Of a stretch of DNA of 30,049 bases, positions 1-7,354 are shown piece by piece. The notes under the pieces are model-generated. The model was not told the DNA's origin. It was given only the letters and a program-made list of their open reading frames with translations, and made no database searches. The stretch is taken from assembly GCA_934271365.1 (NCBI GenBank), contig CAKQRI010000026.1:1-30049 (forward strand), given 5' to 3'. Every line of letters begins with the position of its first letter. The first letter of the stretch is position 1. This DNA comes from an uncultured Spirochaetales bacterium (GTDB lineage: Bacteria; Spirochaetota; Spirochaetia; Sphaerochaetales; Sphaerochaetaceae). The position numbers and the translations under genes are program-made.

Positions 1-1
1 T

Positions 2-751
2 TCTTCATCTGTTAGTTTCAAAAAATTAACCCCCAAATTGGTTTTGTCCAATTTCTGGGGGTCACATCATTATGGCGGTCATTTTAAGAATGTTCAAAAC
101 TATATCAATGAGACAAAGCCTGATGGAACTGTAGTTACAAGATTCACACCAATTGCTCCTTATGATACATCTGAAGCAGTGGAAAATCTGTGTAATGCCT
201 ATGGGCAGGCCATCGCAAATGAGAAAATAGATTCTCTAATACTTATTCCGGCTTTTATCTGTGACTTTCTTTGCATCCATCCATTTAATGATGGTAACGG
301 AAGAATGAGCAGGCTGCTTACATTGCTTCTCTTGTACAAAAATGGATACAGCGTTGGGAAATACATAAGCATTGAAAAGCAGATAGAGAAAACAAAGGAG
401 CGCTATTACAATGCACTTGAAGAATCAGATATCGGATGGCATGAAGAAGAAAATGACCCGACACCATTTATCCGATATATGCTTCAGGTTATTTTGTCAT
501 GTTATACAGAATTTGAAGAACGAGTCGGATTTATGAATAAAAGTGCAAATGGCAGTACGGCATACGATATTGTCAGAAAGTATACCGAAGAAAAAATTGG
601 CAAGTTTACTGGGGCAGATGTTGTGGCACACTGCCCGAGCATAGGAAGATCTTCTGTTTTGGCATCACTGAAGAAGTTAACGGAAGAAGGACTTATCATT
701 AGAGAAGGGACTGGCAGAAGCACATTTTATGTTCGTGCAGACAGTAAATGA
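2..751 (+). CDS. Fic-domain protein, N-terminally truncated (probable pseudogene)
   Basis: Fic enzymes transfer AMP or another nucleotide part onto a hydroxyl side chain of a target protein. The full FIC motif HPFNDGNGR is encoded at 278-304, preceded by the usual GG-FKNVQNYI stretch. A C-terminal winged-helix-like segment follows (roughly 65 residues, ending GLIIREGTGRSTFYV). The frame is open to the left edge, but residues before about base 70 look like translated insertion-sequence end, not Fic. The only start codon nearby is a TTG at 38 with no ribosome site. The N-terminal helical half, where the inhibitory (S/T)xxxE(G/N) helix often lies, is absent. The catalytic core is intact, so activity cannot be excluded if it is expressed. 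The family call is firm; its status as a broken gene is inferred. Confidence 0.8.
   Translation, partial: SSSVSFKKLTPKLVLSNFWGSHHYGGHFKNVQNYINETKPDGTVVTRFTPIAPYDTSEAVENLCNAYGQAIANEKIDSLILIPAFICDFLCIHPFNDGNGRMSRLLTLLLLYKNGYSVGKYISIEKQIEKTKERYYNALEESDIGWHEEENDPTPFIRYMLQVILSCYTEFEERVGFMNKSANGSTAYDIVRKYTEEKIGKFTGADVVAHCPSIGRSSVLASLKKLTEEGLIIREGTGRSTFYVRADSK
45..69. mobile_element. IS3-family-like terminal repeat (remnant or edge of an insertion)
   Basis: The 25 bases here resemble, from memory of IS3/IS150-group ends, the outward-reading right end that begins TGTCCAAC, has a T-run and GGGGTC, and closes with TTCA; I count about 19 of 25 positions alike. Bases 30-41 and 48-61 also form an inverted repeat (CCCCC-AATTGG / CCAATT-GGGGG). 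The Fic coding sequence becomes recognisable directly to the right, so this is probably where an element entered the gene. No transposase is visible because the window starts here. Confidence 0.4.
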
Positions 752-809
752 TTTTTCATCCAAAATTAAGTAGATTTGGACGAAAGTAAGTGCAAGTGGA
801 TGAAAATTG
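751..809. repeat. Inverted repeat after the Fic gene, possible insertion-sequence end
   Basis: ATTTTTCATCCA just after the Fic stop pairs with TGGATGAAAATT at about 798-809. The region between holds short repeated blocks (AAGTAGATTTGGACG, AAGTGCAAGTGGATG) like the multiple terminal repeats of IS21-family elements. It could equally be a weak terminator, although no T-run follows. Confidence 0.25.
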
Positions 810-855
810 AGGGTTGGTAATATCTCCAAAAAATTGGTTCATGAATGGTGAATGC

Positions 856-1080
856 TTAAGAAATGGATGATTTGTGCAGGTGCTTACCACAGAGCACTTT
901 GAGCGCTTGCTTGAGCAGATTCGCGGAGATCTGGATTTGATGTCTGCTGTTTACAATTGTGGTATTACGTCTGTTTTCCATATGAAGCATCAGACTATTC
1001 CTGTCTTCGTCTATTTCTGTGCTGATGTGCTCATAGGCTTGAAAATATAGGTCATTTGCTATAATTTGCTCAAAGAGCAT
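856..1080 (-). CDS. Small hypothetical protein (74 aa), doubtful
   Basis: An open frame starts at ATG 1080 with AGGAACG about 10 bases upstream on the minus strand. The product is polar and mainly helical, with no motif I recognise. The start codon lies inside one arm of a 12-base inverted repeat (AAAGAGCATGTG at 1072-1083, CACATGCTCTTT at 1124-1135), so a minus-strand transcript could fold over its own start. The surroundings are mobile-element debris between a broken fic gene and hipBA. It may be a real small gene, a remnant, or chance. Confidence 0.25.
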   Translation of the reverse strand: MLFEQIIANDLYFQAYEHISTEIDEDRNSLMLHMENRRNTTIVNSRHQIQISANLLKQALKVLCGKHLHKSSIS

Positions 1081-1139
1081 GTGTTCGTTCCTTTGTTTCT
1101 TGTGGTAATTAAACTTTAGAACTCACATGCTCTTTTTTT
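1072..1139. repeat. 12-bp perfect inverted repeat followed by a T-run
   Basis: AAAGAGCATGTG (1072-1083) and CACATGCTCTTT (1124-1135) are exact complements separated by 40 bases. Seven T residues (1133-1139) follow on the plus strand, which would fit a long-loop terminator. On the minus strand the pair covers the start codon of the 74-aa frame. Confidence 0.45.
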
Positions 1140-1175
1140 CAATCTCTTTCTTTCATCCCTTAACTTTCCGTGAAG

Positions 1176-1200
1176 AACCAACATTTTGGAGGTCACTTCA
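1176..1200. mobile_element. Second IS3-like end sequence
   Basis: CCAACATTTTGGAGGTCAC plus the closing TTCA ends at 1200. It matches the element end seen at 45-69 with one indel and a few substitutions, in the same orientation. The GGAGG within it looks like a ribosome site but belongs to the repeat. No transposase remains between the two copies. Confidence 0.3.
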
Positions 1201-1295
1201 TGTTGTCTAAGCAAAATGACTGTAGTTTTATTCTTGAGTACTATGGTGGCATTCTAAGTGTTTCCAATCCAAAGATATCTTTGGTCTAATCTCCT

Positions 1296-1350
1296 TAATG
1301 TTTTTTATTATTTACTTTATGTAACATTATGTTTATAATAGAAAACATTA
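1296..1350 (+). promoter_or_regulatory. hipBA promoter with repeated AACATTA operator motifs
   Basis: The promoter reads TTTACT (1311-1316), 17 bases, TATAAT (1334-1339). Three copies of one motif surround it: TAATGTTTT at 1296-1304, the 11-base palindrome AACATTATGTT at 1323-1333 inside the spacer, and AAAACATTA at 1342-1350 at the expected start of transcription. The first and last copies are inverted. Placement over the promoter fits autorepression by HipB, as known for HipBA modules. Confidence 0.6.
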
Positions 1351-1366
1351 TAATAAAGAGGATACA

Positions 1367-1687
1367 ATGAAGAAGACTGCATATAACATAATGCCAAATA
1401 CAGAGGCGATTCTTGGGACTATGGGAGAGCAGATTAAGCTAGCAAGGCTAAGACGAAGTCTTCCTGCTGTACTTGTCGCAGAGCGTGCAGGAATAAGTCG
1501 ATCTTCTCTTTGGAAAGTGGAGAAAGGGGATCCTGCTGTTGCAATTGGGATTTATGCTGCAGTTCTGCATGCGTTAAACAGTATGGATAAGGATCTTCTT
1601 CTTGTTGCAAAAGATGACGAGATGGGCAGACAACTCCAGGATTTGCAGCTTGTAACTAGAAAAAGAGCTCCAAAGAGGAATAAATGA
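1367..1687 (+). CDS. hipB: HipB-like antitoxin, XRE-family helix-turn-helix repressor
   Basis: This 106-aa DNA-binding protein would neutralise the HipA kinase encoded next to it and repress the operon. A helix-turn-helix spans about residues 19-60 (IKLARLRRSLPAVLVAERAG, then ISRSSLWKVEKGDPAVAIG), the standard Cro/C1-like pattern. The basic C-terminus (TRKRAPKRNK) probably touches DNA. The ATG at 1367 is preceded by AAAGAGG and a consensus promoter. The stop codon overlaps the hipA start (ATGA at 1684), so the two are translationally coupled in the usual antitoxin-first order. The family call is firm; target regulation is inferred from position. Confidence 0.85.
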   Translation: MKKTAYNIMPNTEAILGTMGEQIKLARLRRSLPAVLVAERAGISRSSLWKVEKGDPAVAIGIYAAVLHALNSMDKDLLLVAKDDEMGRQLQDLQLVTRKRAPKRNK

Positions 1688-2943
1688 TGTCTTCAGAGCA
1701 GAAAAAGATATTTGTATATGATGATTTTACCTCTGATTTCCCCATCTTGATGGGAATGCTATATGTAAGCGTGGTTAAGGGAAAGGAAGCATATTCATTT
1801 GAATTTGACAAGGTTTGGCTGAAAGAAAGCGACTTATCAATTGTTATTGATCCTTTTCTGATGCCATATGAAGGACGACAATATCCTATAGGAAACTATA
1901 TTTTTGGTGTCTTTTCAGATTCTTGTCCTGATAGATGGGGGCGTCTTCTTATGAATAAAAGAGAAAGGATTTTAGCTGAAAAAGAAAAGAGAAAACCTGC
2001 TAAACTTCATGATAGTGATTATCTTTTGGGTGTCTACGATGAAGTGAGAATGGGAGGAATTCGCTTTAAGACAGAAGAAAATGGTCCTTTCCAATCATAT
2101 GATATATCGAATTCTGTTCCACCTTGGGCAATGCTCCGTGCGCTAGAAGATGCTTCTAGAAATTTCGAGAATGATGAAAATGGACTTTCTGATAAATGGA
2201 TTAATCAGCTTATAAAGCCGGGTTCTTCACTTGGCGGTTCAAGACCAAAAGCTACAATTGCTGATGCAAATGGCCAATTATGGATAGCAAAATTCCCATC
2301 AAAGAATGATACCTATGATGTTGGAGCTTGGGAAATGGCTGTACATGACCTTGCCTTGATGTGCGGACTTGATGCTCCAGAAGCTATGCTATGTAAGTTC
2401 TCTAATCTTGGCAGCACGTTCCTTGTGAAGCGATTTGATAGGAAAGGAAAGAAACGGATTCATTTTTCTTCTGCAATGACTGTTCTTGGAAAAACAGATG
2501 GTGAATCTGCAATCGATGGAATAAGCTATCTAGATATTGCCAGTTTCATAAAATCTTCAGGTTCTAATCCAAAAAGCGATCTTATTGAACTCTGGAAGAG
2601 AATTGTATTCAATATTGCTGTTTCAAATACGGATGATCATCTTAGAAACCATGCGTTCCTTCTGTTTCATGATGGATGGAAGCTGTCTCCATTATATGAT
2701 ATAAATCCAGTTCCATATGGCAATGAGCTCTCTTTGAATGTGGATGAGTATGATAATAGCATCAGCGTTGGTCTTGCAATTGAGACAGCTTCAAAGTTCT
2801 GTATAGATAAAGCACAGGCTGAGGTTTATGCAAAGACTATATTAAGGATAGTAAGAGAGAATTGGATTGATTTGGCTTTGAAATATGGTTTGTCACATAG
2901 GGAAATAGAAGAGATGCGACCAGCATTCAGTGCCTGTTATTGA
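1684..2943 (+). CDS. hipA: HipA-type serine/threonine kinase toxin
   Basis: HipA toxins phosphorylate host translation factors (GltX in E. coli) and cause growth arrest or persistence. The 419-aa product has the HipA N-terminal beta domain (about residues 20-130), then the kinase core. Visible elements are a glycine/serine-rich loop GGSRPK (184-189), an ATP-site lysine in IAKF (203), VKRFDR (248-253), the catalytic loop NTDDHLRNHAF (315-325) and the metal-binding YDINP (338-342). All key residues appear present, so it should be active. It can start at either of two adjacent ATGs (1684 or 1687), the first overlapping the hipB stop. The length matches typical HipA (about 410-440). The substrate in this organism cannot be told from sequence. 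Confidence 0.88.
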   Translation: MMSSEQKKIFVYDDFTSDFPILMGMLYVSVVKGKEAYSFEFDKVWLKESDLSIVIDPFLMPYEGRQYPIGNYIFGVFSDSCPDRWGRLLMNKRERILAEKEKRKPAKLHDSDYLLGVYDEVRMGGIRFKTEENGPFQSYDISNSVPPWAMLRALEDASRNFENDENGLSDKWINQLIKPGSSLGGSRPKATIADANGQLWIAKFPSKNDTYDVGAWEMAVHDLALMCGLDAPEAMLCKFSNLGSTFLVKRFDRKGKKRIHFSSAMTVLGKTDGESAIDGISYLDIASFIKSSGSNPKSDLIELWKRIVFNIAVSNTDDHLRNHAFLLFHDGWKLSPLYDINPVPYGNELSLNVDEYDNSISVGLAIETASKFCIDKAQAEVYAKTILRIVRENWIDLALKYGLSHREIEEMRPAFSACY

Positions 2944-2958
2944 TACCTGATTTGCAGA

Positions 2959-3147
2959 TTATCTTCTGCTTGTCTGCACTAGACCATTCCGCTTAACAAA
3001 GTGTGGTAACATCCAGCCATCTAGTGTTTCCATGTCTGATTTCTGATGATAGAGTATGAAACGAAGAACTTTTTCTAGATGCGTTGCCGAATAACCACGT
3101 ATCAGATGTGAAGATATTACGTAAGCTTCCAGGGAAAAGGAGATAGA
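2959..3147 (-). pseudogene. Possible C-terminal fragment of an unidentified gene
   Basis: On the minus strand a frame of 62 codons is open from a stop at 3150-3148 to TAA at 2961-2959, with no usable start or ribosome site. Its translation looks protein-like rather than random (for example THLEKVLRFILYHQKSDMET, then LDGWMLPHFVKRNG). It fills the otherwise empty gap between hipA and the next operon. I cannot name the family. It may be the tail of a gene lost during insertion of neighbouring elements, or chance. Confidence 0.25.
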
Positions 3148-3206
3148 CTAAGGATAAATCAATTATTACTGATGTTTTGTTAAAAGCTTAAGAAAAGGAA
3201 CTAAAG

Positions 3207-4214
3207 ATGAGAAGAAAAACAATTGTTGAATATCCAGCTTCGCATAGTGTTGATACAGATTGGTTTGCAATTGATAAATATGGAAATCTTGCTTGTATGT
3301 CTGCAGGTGAAGATGCGCCTATTCCTGTTTCTATTTCAACAGAGCATATGGAAGACGATAAGTACTATCCGAATTTCCTAATAGAGTTGGCTGAGGACTG
3401 TGGTGATAACTGCTATGGCTTACAGATTCCTGCTGGTGATATAGAAGACTGTATAAAGGCTATAATCAATAGGACGGAGGATTATAAACCCTTTTGGGAT
3501 GAAGGTGGTATGATTATTTTTACTGATGGGATATCAGTCAAAGAACTTGAACTATGGACAAATAGGCCAGAAAGCAGCCTTGCCTTTTTTTTCAATCATA
3601 GAGAAGACTCTGCAATTATCATAGGAATACCTGATTCTGAGCATGTTTTAAAAGATATTAATACAGGGCACATCCGGTATTATTGGGATTTTGATTACCG
3701 TTGTCTTGGTTTATTTTATGAGGCTTGGCGCCATCACGGGGAATACTCAATAGAAGATAATGGATGCATTTATAGGCTACGCATAAAAGCTTATGATCTA
3801 AATAGGAATTTTAAATATTTATTAGAATTTAATGGTTCATTTAATGAATATGATTGCTTTTATTTCTATGACTATTTCTATGGCCACAATCCTGGTTCAA
3901 TAGATTCTCATCCATTAGATGAATTAAGGCATAAGTTCTCTGAAATGACTGAAAAAGAAAGAGAGAAAGAGCTGTTCAAATCCATATCTGAGGAGAATGA
4001 GCGTGCAGTAGGTATTCTTTTTAAGGAATTTAAAGTCTCACCTTTTGCTGTTAATGATGAAGGCATTCCGTTATTAGATTATGCATATAGCGTATTTGGA
4101 GGGAAACACAATATAACTGAAGAAGATTTTCGGAAGAATTCATCAATCTGTGCAATAATCAAAATGATTGAATTGAGAAGTGGGGAGGTGGAAGATGAAA
4201 AAGACAGAACTTGA
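3207..4214 (+). CDS. Unknown protein with N-terminal 'DTDWFA-D--G-LA' module and ankyrin-like tail
   Basis: First gene of a three-gene unit. The N-terminus (residues 8-30: EYPASHSVDTDWFAIDKYGN, then LACM) is nearly the same as that of the next gene, and 26 consecutive bases in this block are identical. I recognise this 'HS-DT-WFA-D--G-vA' opening from many uncharacterised bacterial proteins, without known function. The middle (about 60-240) is rich in aromatic and acidic residues with no motif I can name. Residues about 250-300 (ERAVGILFKEFKVSPFAVND, then EGIPLLDYAYSVFGG) read like one ankyrin-type helical repeat. There is no signal peptide or membrane segment. AAGGA lies seven bases before ATG 3207. 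Its end overlaps the next start by 20 bases. Confidence 0.75.
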   Translation: MRRKTIVEYPASHSVDTDWFAIDKYGNLACMSAGEDAPIPVSISTEHMEDDKYYPNFLIELAEDCGDNCYGLQIPAGDIEDCIKAIINRTEDYKPFWDEGGMIIFTDGISVKELELWTNRPESSLAFFFNHREDSAIIIGIPDSEHVLKDINTGHIRYYWDFDYRCLGLFYEAWRHHGEYSIEDNGCIYRLRIKAYDLNRNFKYLLEFNGSFNEYDCFYFYDYFYGHNPGSIDSHPLDELRHKFSEMTEKEREKELFKSISEENERAVGILFKEFKVSPFAVNDEGIPLLDYAYSVFGGKHNITEEDFRKNSSICAIIKMIELRSGEVEDEKDRT

Positions 4215-4989
4215 GTATCCTGCATCTCATAGTGTTGATACAGATTGGTTTGCTGTAGATAGAGAGGGACGTCTTGCAAATATTGAATCTGGGCCGGAAG
4301 GGCTGCTGCCTGTTGATATTGAATCAGTTGAGGACGTTGGCGTTATTGCAGATGCAATGCTGCTGAACTCTACAGAGATAGAACCTGGATGCAGATATTT
4401 TCCACTCTCAGATAGGCATATTAAAAGATTTGAGGATAACCAGCAATCAGATATTGATGTTTCTGAATTAATAAAAGCACATTGGGATGTACTGATATTA
4501 AAGAGTGGTATTGAATACAAAGATCTGCAGATATGGAAGGACAGAGATGTAGCTATTGATCCTCTTATTTATGTTCTTTCTAAAGACCATCATATTATCC
4601 ATGTAAAACATTTATCATGCAGTGAGGAAAGTTATAGAGATGATGTGGAAAATGGTAGGATAAAAGCTGTTTCCTTTTTCACAGAGTATTATGAAGAGCT
4701 CTGTTTTTCATATTATCCAAAGAATGAATTTGAAAGTGCAGTTCTTGAACGTAATCCTTATATGGATCCATTTAACAGAGATACATCGCCCATACCTCCA
4801 AAGTTTGTCCTTTCAGATGGTTTTCACAATATAAAGAGACTTGATGTTTCATTTCTGGATTCAGATGAATTTGACTTAAGTGATTTGGTGGATACAGAAT
4901 TAAGAGTTTTTAAGTACAATGATTCAGAGTCATATGCTGAATATTATAGGCCATGCAAGAAAAACAAATGCAGAAAATCAGACAAGTAG
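4195..4989 (+). CDS. Unknown protein, paralogue of the preceding gene
   Basis: The product (264 aa) opens with the same module as its neighbour (EYPASHSVDTDWFAVDREGR, then LAN) and then diverges. It is acidic, cytoplasmic by appearance, and ends in a cysteine/lysine tail (PCKKNKCRKSDK). The start is the ATG at 4195, because GGGGAGG (4182-4188) sits six bases before it; an upstream in-frame GTG at 4180 would fall at the ribosome site itself. It overlaps the previous gene by 20 bases and the radical SAM gene by 37 bases, so the three are almost certainly co-translated. It could be a substrate, partner or regulator of the radical SAM protein; nothing in the sequence decides which. Confidence 0.75.
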   Translation: MKKTELEYPASHSVDTDWFAVDREGRLANIESGPEGLLPVDIESVEDVGVIADAMLLNSTEIEPGCRYFPLSDRHIKRFEDNQQSDIDVSELIKAHWDVLILKSGIEYKDLQIWKDRDVAIDPLIYVLSKDHHIIHVKHLSCSEESYRDDVENGRIKAVSFFTEYYEELCFSYYPKNEFESAVLERNPYMDPFNRDTSPIPPKFVLSDGFHNIKRLDVSFLDSDEFDLSDLVDTELRVFKYNDSESYAEYYRPCKKNKCRKSDK

Positions 4990-5720
4990 CACTTGACCTT
5001 ACAAATTCATGTTCAAAGAACTGCTGGTTCTGCTATAACCATAGCCATATAGGGGGAGAGACGCTCTGGCGTCCAGATGAGGTTATCGGTTTTGCGATTG
5101 ATTGCTTTGAGAATGGAGTAGAAGCTTTTTCCCTAGGTGGTGGAGAACCTTTTGAATATGAAGGGCTTTTCGATATTATTGACAGTATCAAAGACAGACT
5201 TTACACCACAGTGACTTCTAATGGACTACGGCTTGAGGATAATGGTTTCTTTAAAGAATTCACGCATCATCTACCAGATAAGATACATATAAGCATTCAT
5301 TCAGCAGAAGATGAGACTGAAGTTGATAGAGTAATCTCTATGGTAAAGAGGCTTGAGTATTATCCTGTTAAATCAGGCGTGAATCTTCTGGTTTCAACAA
5401 AGAACATCAGAGAATCAAGGGATGCTTTAAAGAAGCTGAAATCAAGCGGTATAGGTAGAGATAGGATTATTATATTGCCAATGAAATATCAGTTCTCTCC
5501 ATCAGCTGAACAGATAAAAGAGATTGCAGGAGAAGAGCCTTTTCAGAGTCCCTCCTGCTTGCTTGGATGCAAAAGGCCTGAACACTACTGTTCTATAACG
5601 TGGAATAAGCTTGTGTGCCCTTGCAGCTATAGCTCGAGCAAAGCAAAGCTGGATGAGGTTTCTTATGATGGACTAATCAAGGCTCTGCATTCTATAGCTT
5701 TTGAGAGCTGTAAAAAATGA
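4953..5720 (+). CDS. Radical SAM protein with SPASM/twitch-like auxiliary cysteines
   Basis: Radical SAM enzymes cleave S-adenosylmethionine with a 4Fe-4S cluster to start radical chemistry. The cluster motif CSKNCWFC (C20, C24, C27) lies near the N-terminus, followed by GGGEP (62-66) and a TSNGL strand as in the partial TIM barrel. The C-terminus carries C202, C206, C213, C222, C224 and C253, with the pattern 'GC...CSITWNKLVCPCSY' typical of SPASM/twitch modules that hold an auxiliary cluster. Such enzymes often modify peptides or proteins. Translation may start at ATG 4953 or 4968; no strong ribosome site is present, in keeping with coupling to the overlapping upstream gene. No short precursor peptide is visible nearby. 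The specific reaction is unknown. Confidence 0.85.
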   Translation: MQEKQMQKIRQVALDLTNSCSKNCWFCYNHSHIGGETLWRPDEVIGFAIDCFENGVEAFSLGGGEPFEYEGLFDIIDSIKDRLYTTVTSNGLRLEDNGFFKEFTHHLPDKIHISIHSAEDETEVDRVISMVKRLEYYPVKSGVNLLVSTKNIRESRDALKKLKSSGIGRDRIIILPMKYQFSPSAEQIKEIAGEEPFQSPSCLLGCKRPEHYCSITWNKLVCPCSYSSSKAKLDEVSYDGLIKALHSIAFESCKK

Positions 5721-5888
5721 TATCTTGTGTCTTTCTGCTTTATCTTTCATCATCCATTTTCTATGATTGATTCATCAATTGGGAATGAAGTTATTTCTGC
5801 AGATGTTCTATCTATCCTAGATTTTAATGGTATGGTTTTATAAAGCATATGAAGAATGAGATAATAAATTTTTAGGATAGGTGTTTTT

Positions 5889-6374
5889 ATGGATATTAGA
5901 TATGCCACGTTGGATGATATAGCTGCAATTGCATCAGTAGAGGCAGAGTGCTTTCCGGCTTCGGAGGCAGCAACAGAAAAGGAGTTTTCTGAAAGGGTCA
6001 GATATTATGGAAATCATTTCTGGCTTATGCATGATGGTGGAAAGCTGATTGCATTTGTGGATGGATTTGTAACAGATGAACCAGATCTGACTGATGAGAT
6101 GTATGAGGATGCAGCTATGCATAATGAGAACGGTGCATGGCAAATGATCTTCGGTGTAAATACCCTTCCTGAATATCGTAAGCATGGATATGCAGGGGAT
6201 CTGATCAGATGTGCTATTAAGGATGCAAAGCAGCAAGGCAGAAGAGGGCTTGTGCTGACATGCAAAGAGAAGCTTATCCAGTATTATGCAGAATTTGGTT
6301 TCGTTGATGAAGGTATTTCAGATAAATCAACTCATGGAAATGCTGTGTGGCATCAGATGAGGCTATCATTCTGA
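5889..6374 (+). CDS. GNAT-family N-acetyltransferase
   Basis: A single GNAT domain of 161 aa. The N-terminal strand DIRYATLDDIAAIASVEAEC is standard. The acetyl-CoA pyrophosphate-binding loop is in GVNTLPEYRKHGYAGDLIRC (about residues 91-110), and the closing segment YYAEFGFVDEG fits the family. The Pro-Ala-Ser-Glu-Ala helix near residue 23 resembles arylalkylamine-type acetyltransferases, so a small amine is a reasonable guess for substrate. ATG 5889 has AGGATAGGTG upstream. It stands alone between two accessory modules, about 170 bases after the radical SAM gene; I see no clear promoter or terminator in that gap, only a short palindrome TTGATTCATCAA at 5767-5778. Confidence 0.85.
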   Translation: MDIRYATLDDIAAIASVEAECFPASEAATEKEFSERVRYYGNHFWLMHDGGKLIAFVDGFVTDEPDLTDEMYEDAAMHNENGAWQMIFGVNTLPEYRKHGYAGDLIRCAIKDAKQQGRRGLVLTCKEKLIQYYAEFGFVDEGISDKSTHGNAVWHQMRLSF

Positions 6375-6647
6375 CGGATGTATATGCCAGTTCGATGAGG
6401 TTTTATTACGATAGCTTCTGCTTTTCTGGAAAAGAGTTGACTATCTGTTATGGTATTTTCCTTTTTGGTAAATGGAATGAAGTGATATCTGATTTAGCTT
6501 TAAGTATTTAAGAACTGATATTGTAGGTTGAAGATGTAAAAAACAACAGTCAATCTATATGAAGCAATCCTCTGCATATAGTAACCTTTTTGTGGCTTGT
6601 TTGGTGTTATCTGTGGTGTGATAATATGGGAAAGGAATATGTTCAGT
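6375..6647. other. Intergenic region before the DUF3791-DUF3990 module
   Basis: These 273 bases hold no frame I can support. A possible promoter for the downstream module is TTGTTT (6597-6602), 17 bases, then TGTGATAAT (extended -10, GATAAT at 6620-6625). Its predicted start would fall almost on the ribosome site AAAGGA (6631-6636), so I rate it weak. Confidence 0.3.
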
Positions 6648-6887
6648 ATGGATAATAAAAATGTTAGGTATGGCAGTTTGGAGCTGGAGTTTGCTATTTT
6701 CTGTATTGAGAATGTAGCAAGAAAGCTGAATGTTGATGGGCGAAAAGTCTATGATGCATTGACGGAGCAATCTGATATTCTGGATGAATACATCATTCCT
6801 AGCTATGAAGCTCTTCATACACAGAGCAAAGATTATATTGTGGATGAAATAATTGATGTAATGAAAGAACGTGGAGTGAAATTATGA
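6648..6887 (+). CDS. DUF3791 protein, candidate antitoxin 1
   Basis: A 79-aa helical protein with the DUF3791 pattern: an N-terminal 'LELEFAIFCIENVARKL' helix, a 'KVYDALTEQSDILDEYIIPS' middle, and the closing 'YEALHTQSKDYIVDEIIDVM'. I chose ATG 6648 because AAAGGA ends eleven bases upstream; an ATG at 6639 is too close to that site. The stop overlaps the next start (ATGA at 6884). DUF3791 genes very often flank DUF3990 genes in gut bacteria, as here. A role as immunity or antitoxin partner follows from this order and the small size; it has not been shown in this sequence. Confidence 0.75.
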   Translation: MDNKNVRYGSLELEFAIFCIENVARKLNVDGRKVYDALTEQSDILDEYIIPSYEALHTQSKDYIVDEIIDVMKERGVKL

Positions 6888-7354
6888 TCTTATATCATGG
6901 CTCTTATACAGTTGTAGATAAACCTGACTTAATACATTCAAGAGATAATATAGATTTTGGAAAAGGGTTTTACACAACTCCGATTTATGAACAGTCTGTT
7001 AAATGGAGTGAAAGATTCAAGCTGAGAGGGCAGAATAGCATTATCTCTGAATACGAGTACGATGATAGTGCAGATAATATGCTGAATATATTGTGTTTTG
7101 ATTCATATTCTGAAAAATGGCTCAATTTTATATTGAAGTGCAGGAGAGGTCAGGATAGTACCGATTATGATCTGATTATCGGAGGAATTGTAAATGATAT
7201 GGTCTTTAATACTGTTGAGTTTTTCTTCGATGGTCTGATAGATAAGGATGAAGCTATTGATAGGCTGCGGTATGAGAAACCTAATCTTCAGATGGCTTTT
7301 AAAACAGAAAAAGCTCTTTTATATCTTCATTTTAAAGGGAGTGAGATAATATGA
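6884..7354 (+). CDS. DUF3990 protein, ADP-ribosyltransferase-fold candidate toxin
   Basis: The 156-aa product starts MILYHGSYTVVDKPDL and has 'DFGKGFYTTPIYEQSVKW' (about residues 25-42), a layout shared by DUF3990 proteins, which belong to the ADP-ribosyltransferase-like clan. The N-terminal YHGS histidine and the GFYTT tyrosine match NAD-binding positions of that fold. The C-terminal 'LQMAFKTEKALLYLHFKG' supplies the conserved Q...F.TEKAL element. It has no signal peptide, so it would act inside the cell. It is flanked on both sides by DUF3791 genes with four-base ATGA overlaps, which points to a tightly balanced toxin-antitoxin unit. Actual ADP-ribosylation and its target are unknown. Confidence 0.8.
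   Translation: MILYHGSYTVVDKPDLIHSRDNIDFGKGFYTTPIYEQSVKWSERFKLRGQNSIISEYEYDDSADNMLNILCFDSYSEKWLNFILKCRRGQDSTDYDLIIGGIVNDMVFNTVEFFFDGLIDKDEAIDRLRYEKPNLQMAFKTEKALLYLHFKGSEII

Noticed and set aside
1200..1289. 29-codon frame with an apparently ideal GGAGG ribosome site seven bases before ATG
   Set aside because: The GGAGG and ATG lie within and directly at the end of an IS3-like terminal repeat, which explains them. The product has no recognisable pattern.
4180..4194. GTG at 4180 as start of the second paralogue
   Set aside because: It would place the start inside the GGGGAGG ribosome site that serves ATG 4195, and the shared N-terminal module begins after 4195.
3207..5720. Classical RiPP cluster with a short precursor peptide
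   Set aside because: I found no short leader-core type frame around the radical SAM gene. The two upstream products are 335 and 264 residues and globular in character.
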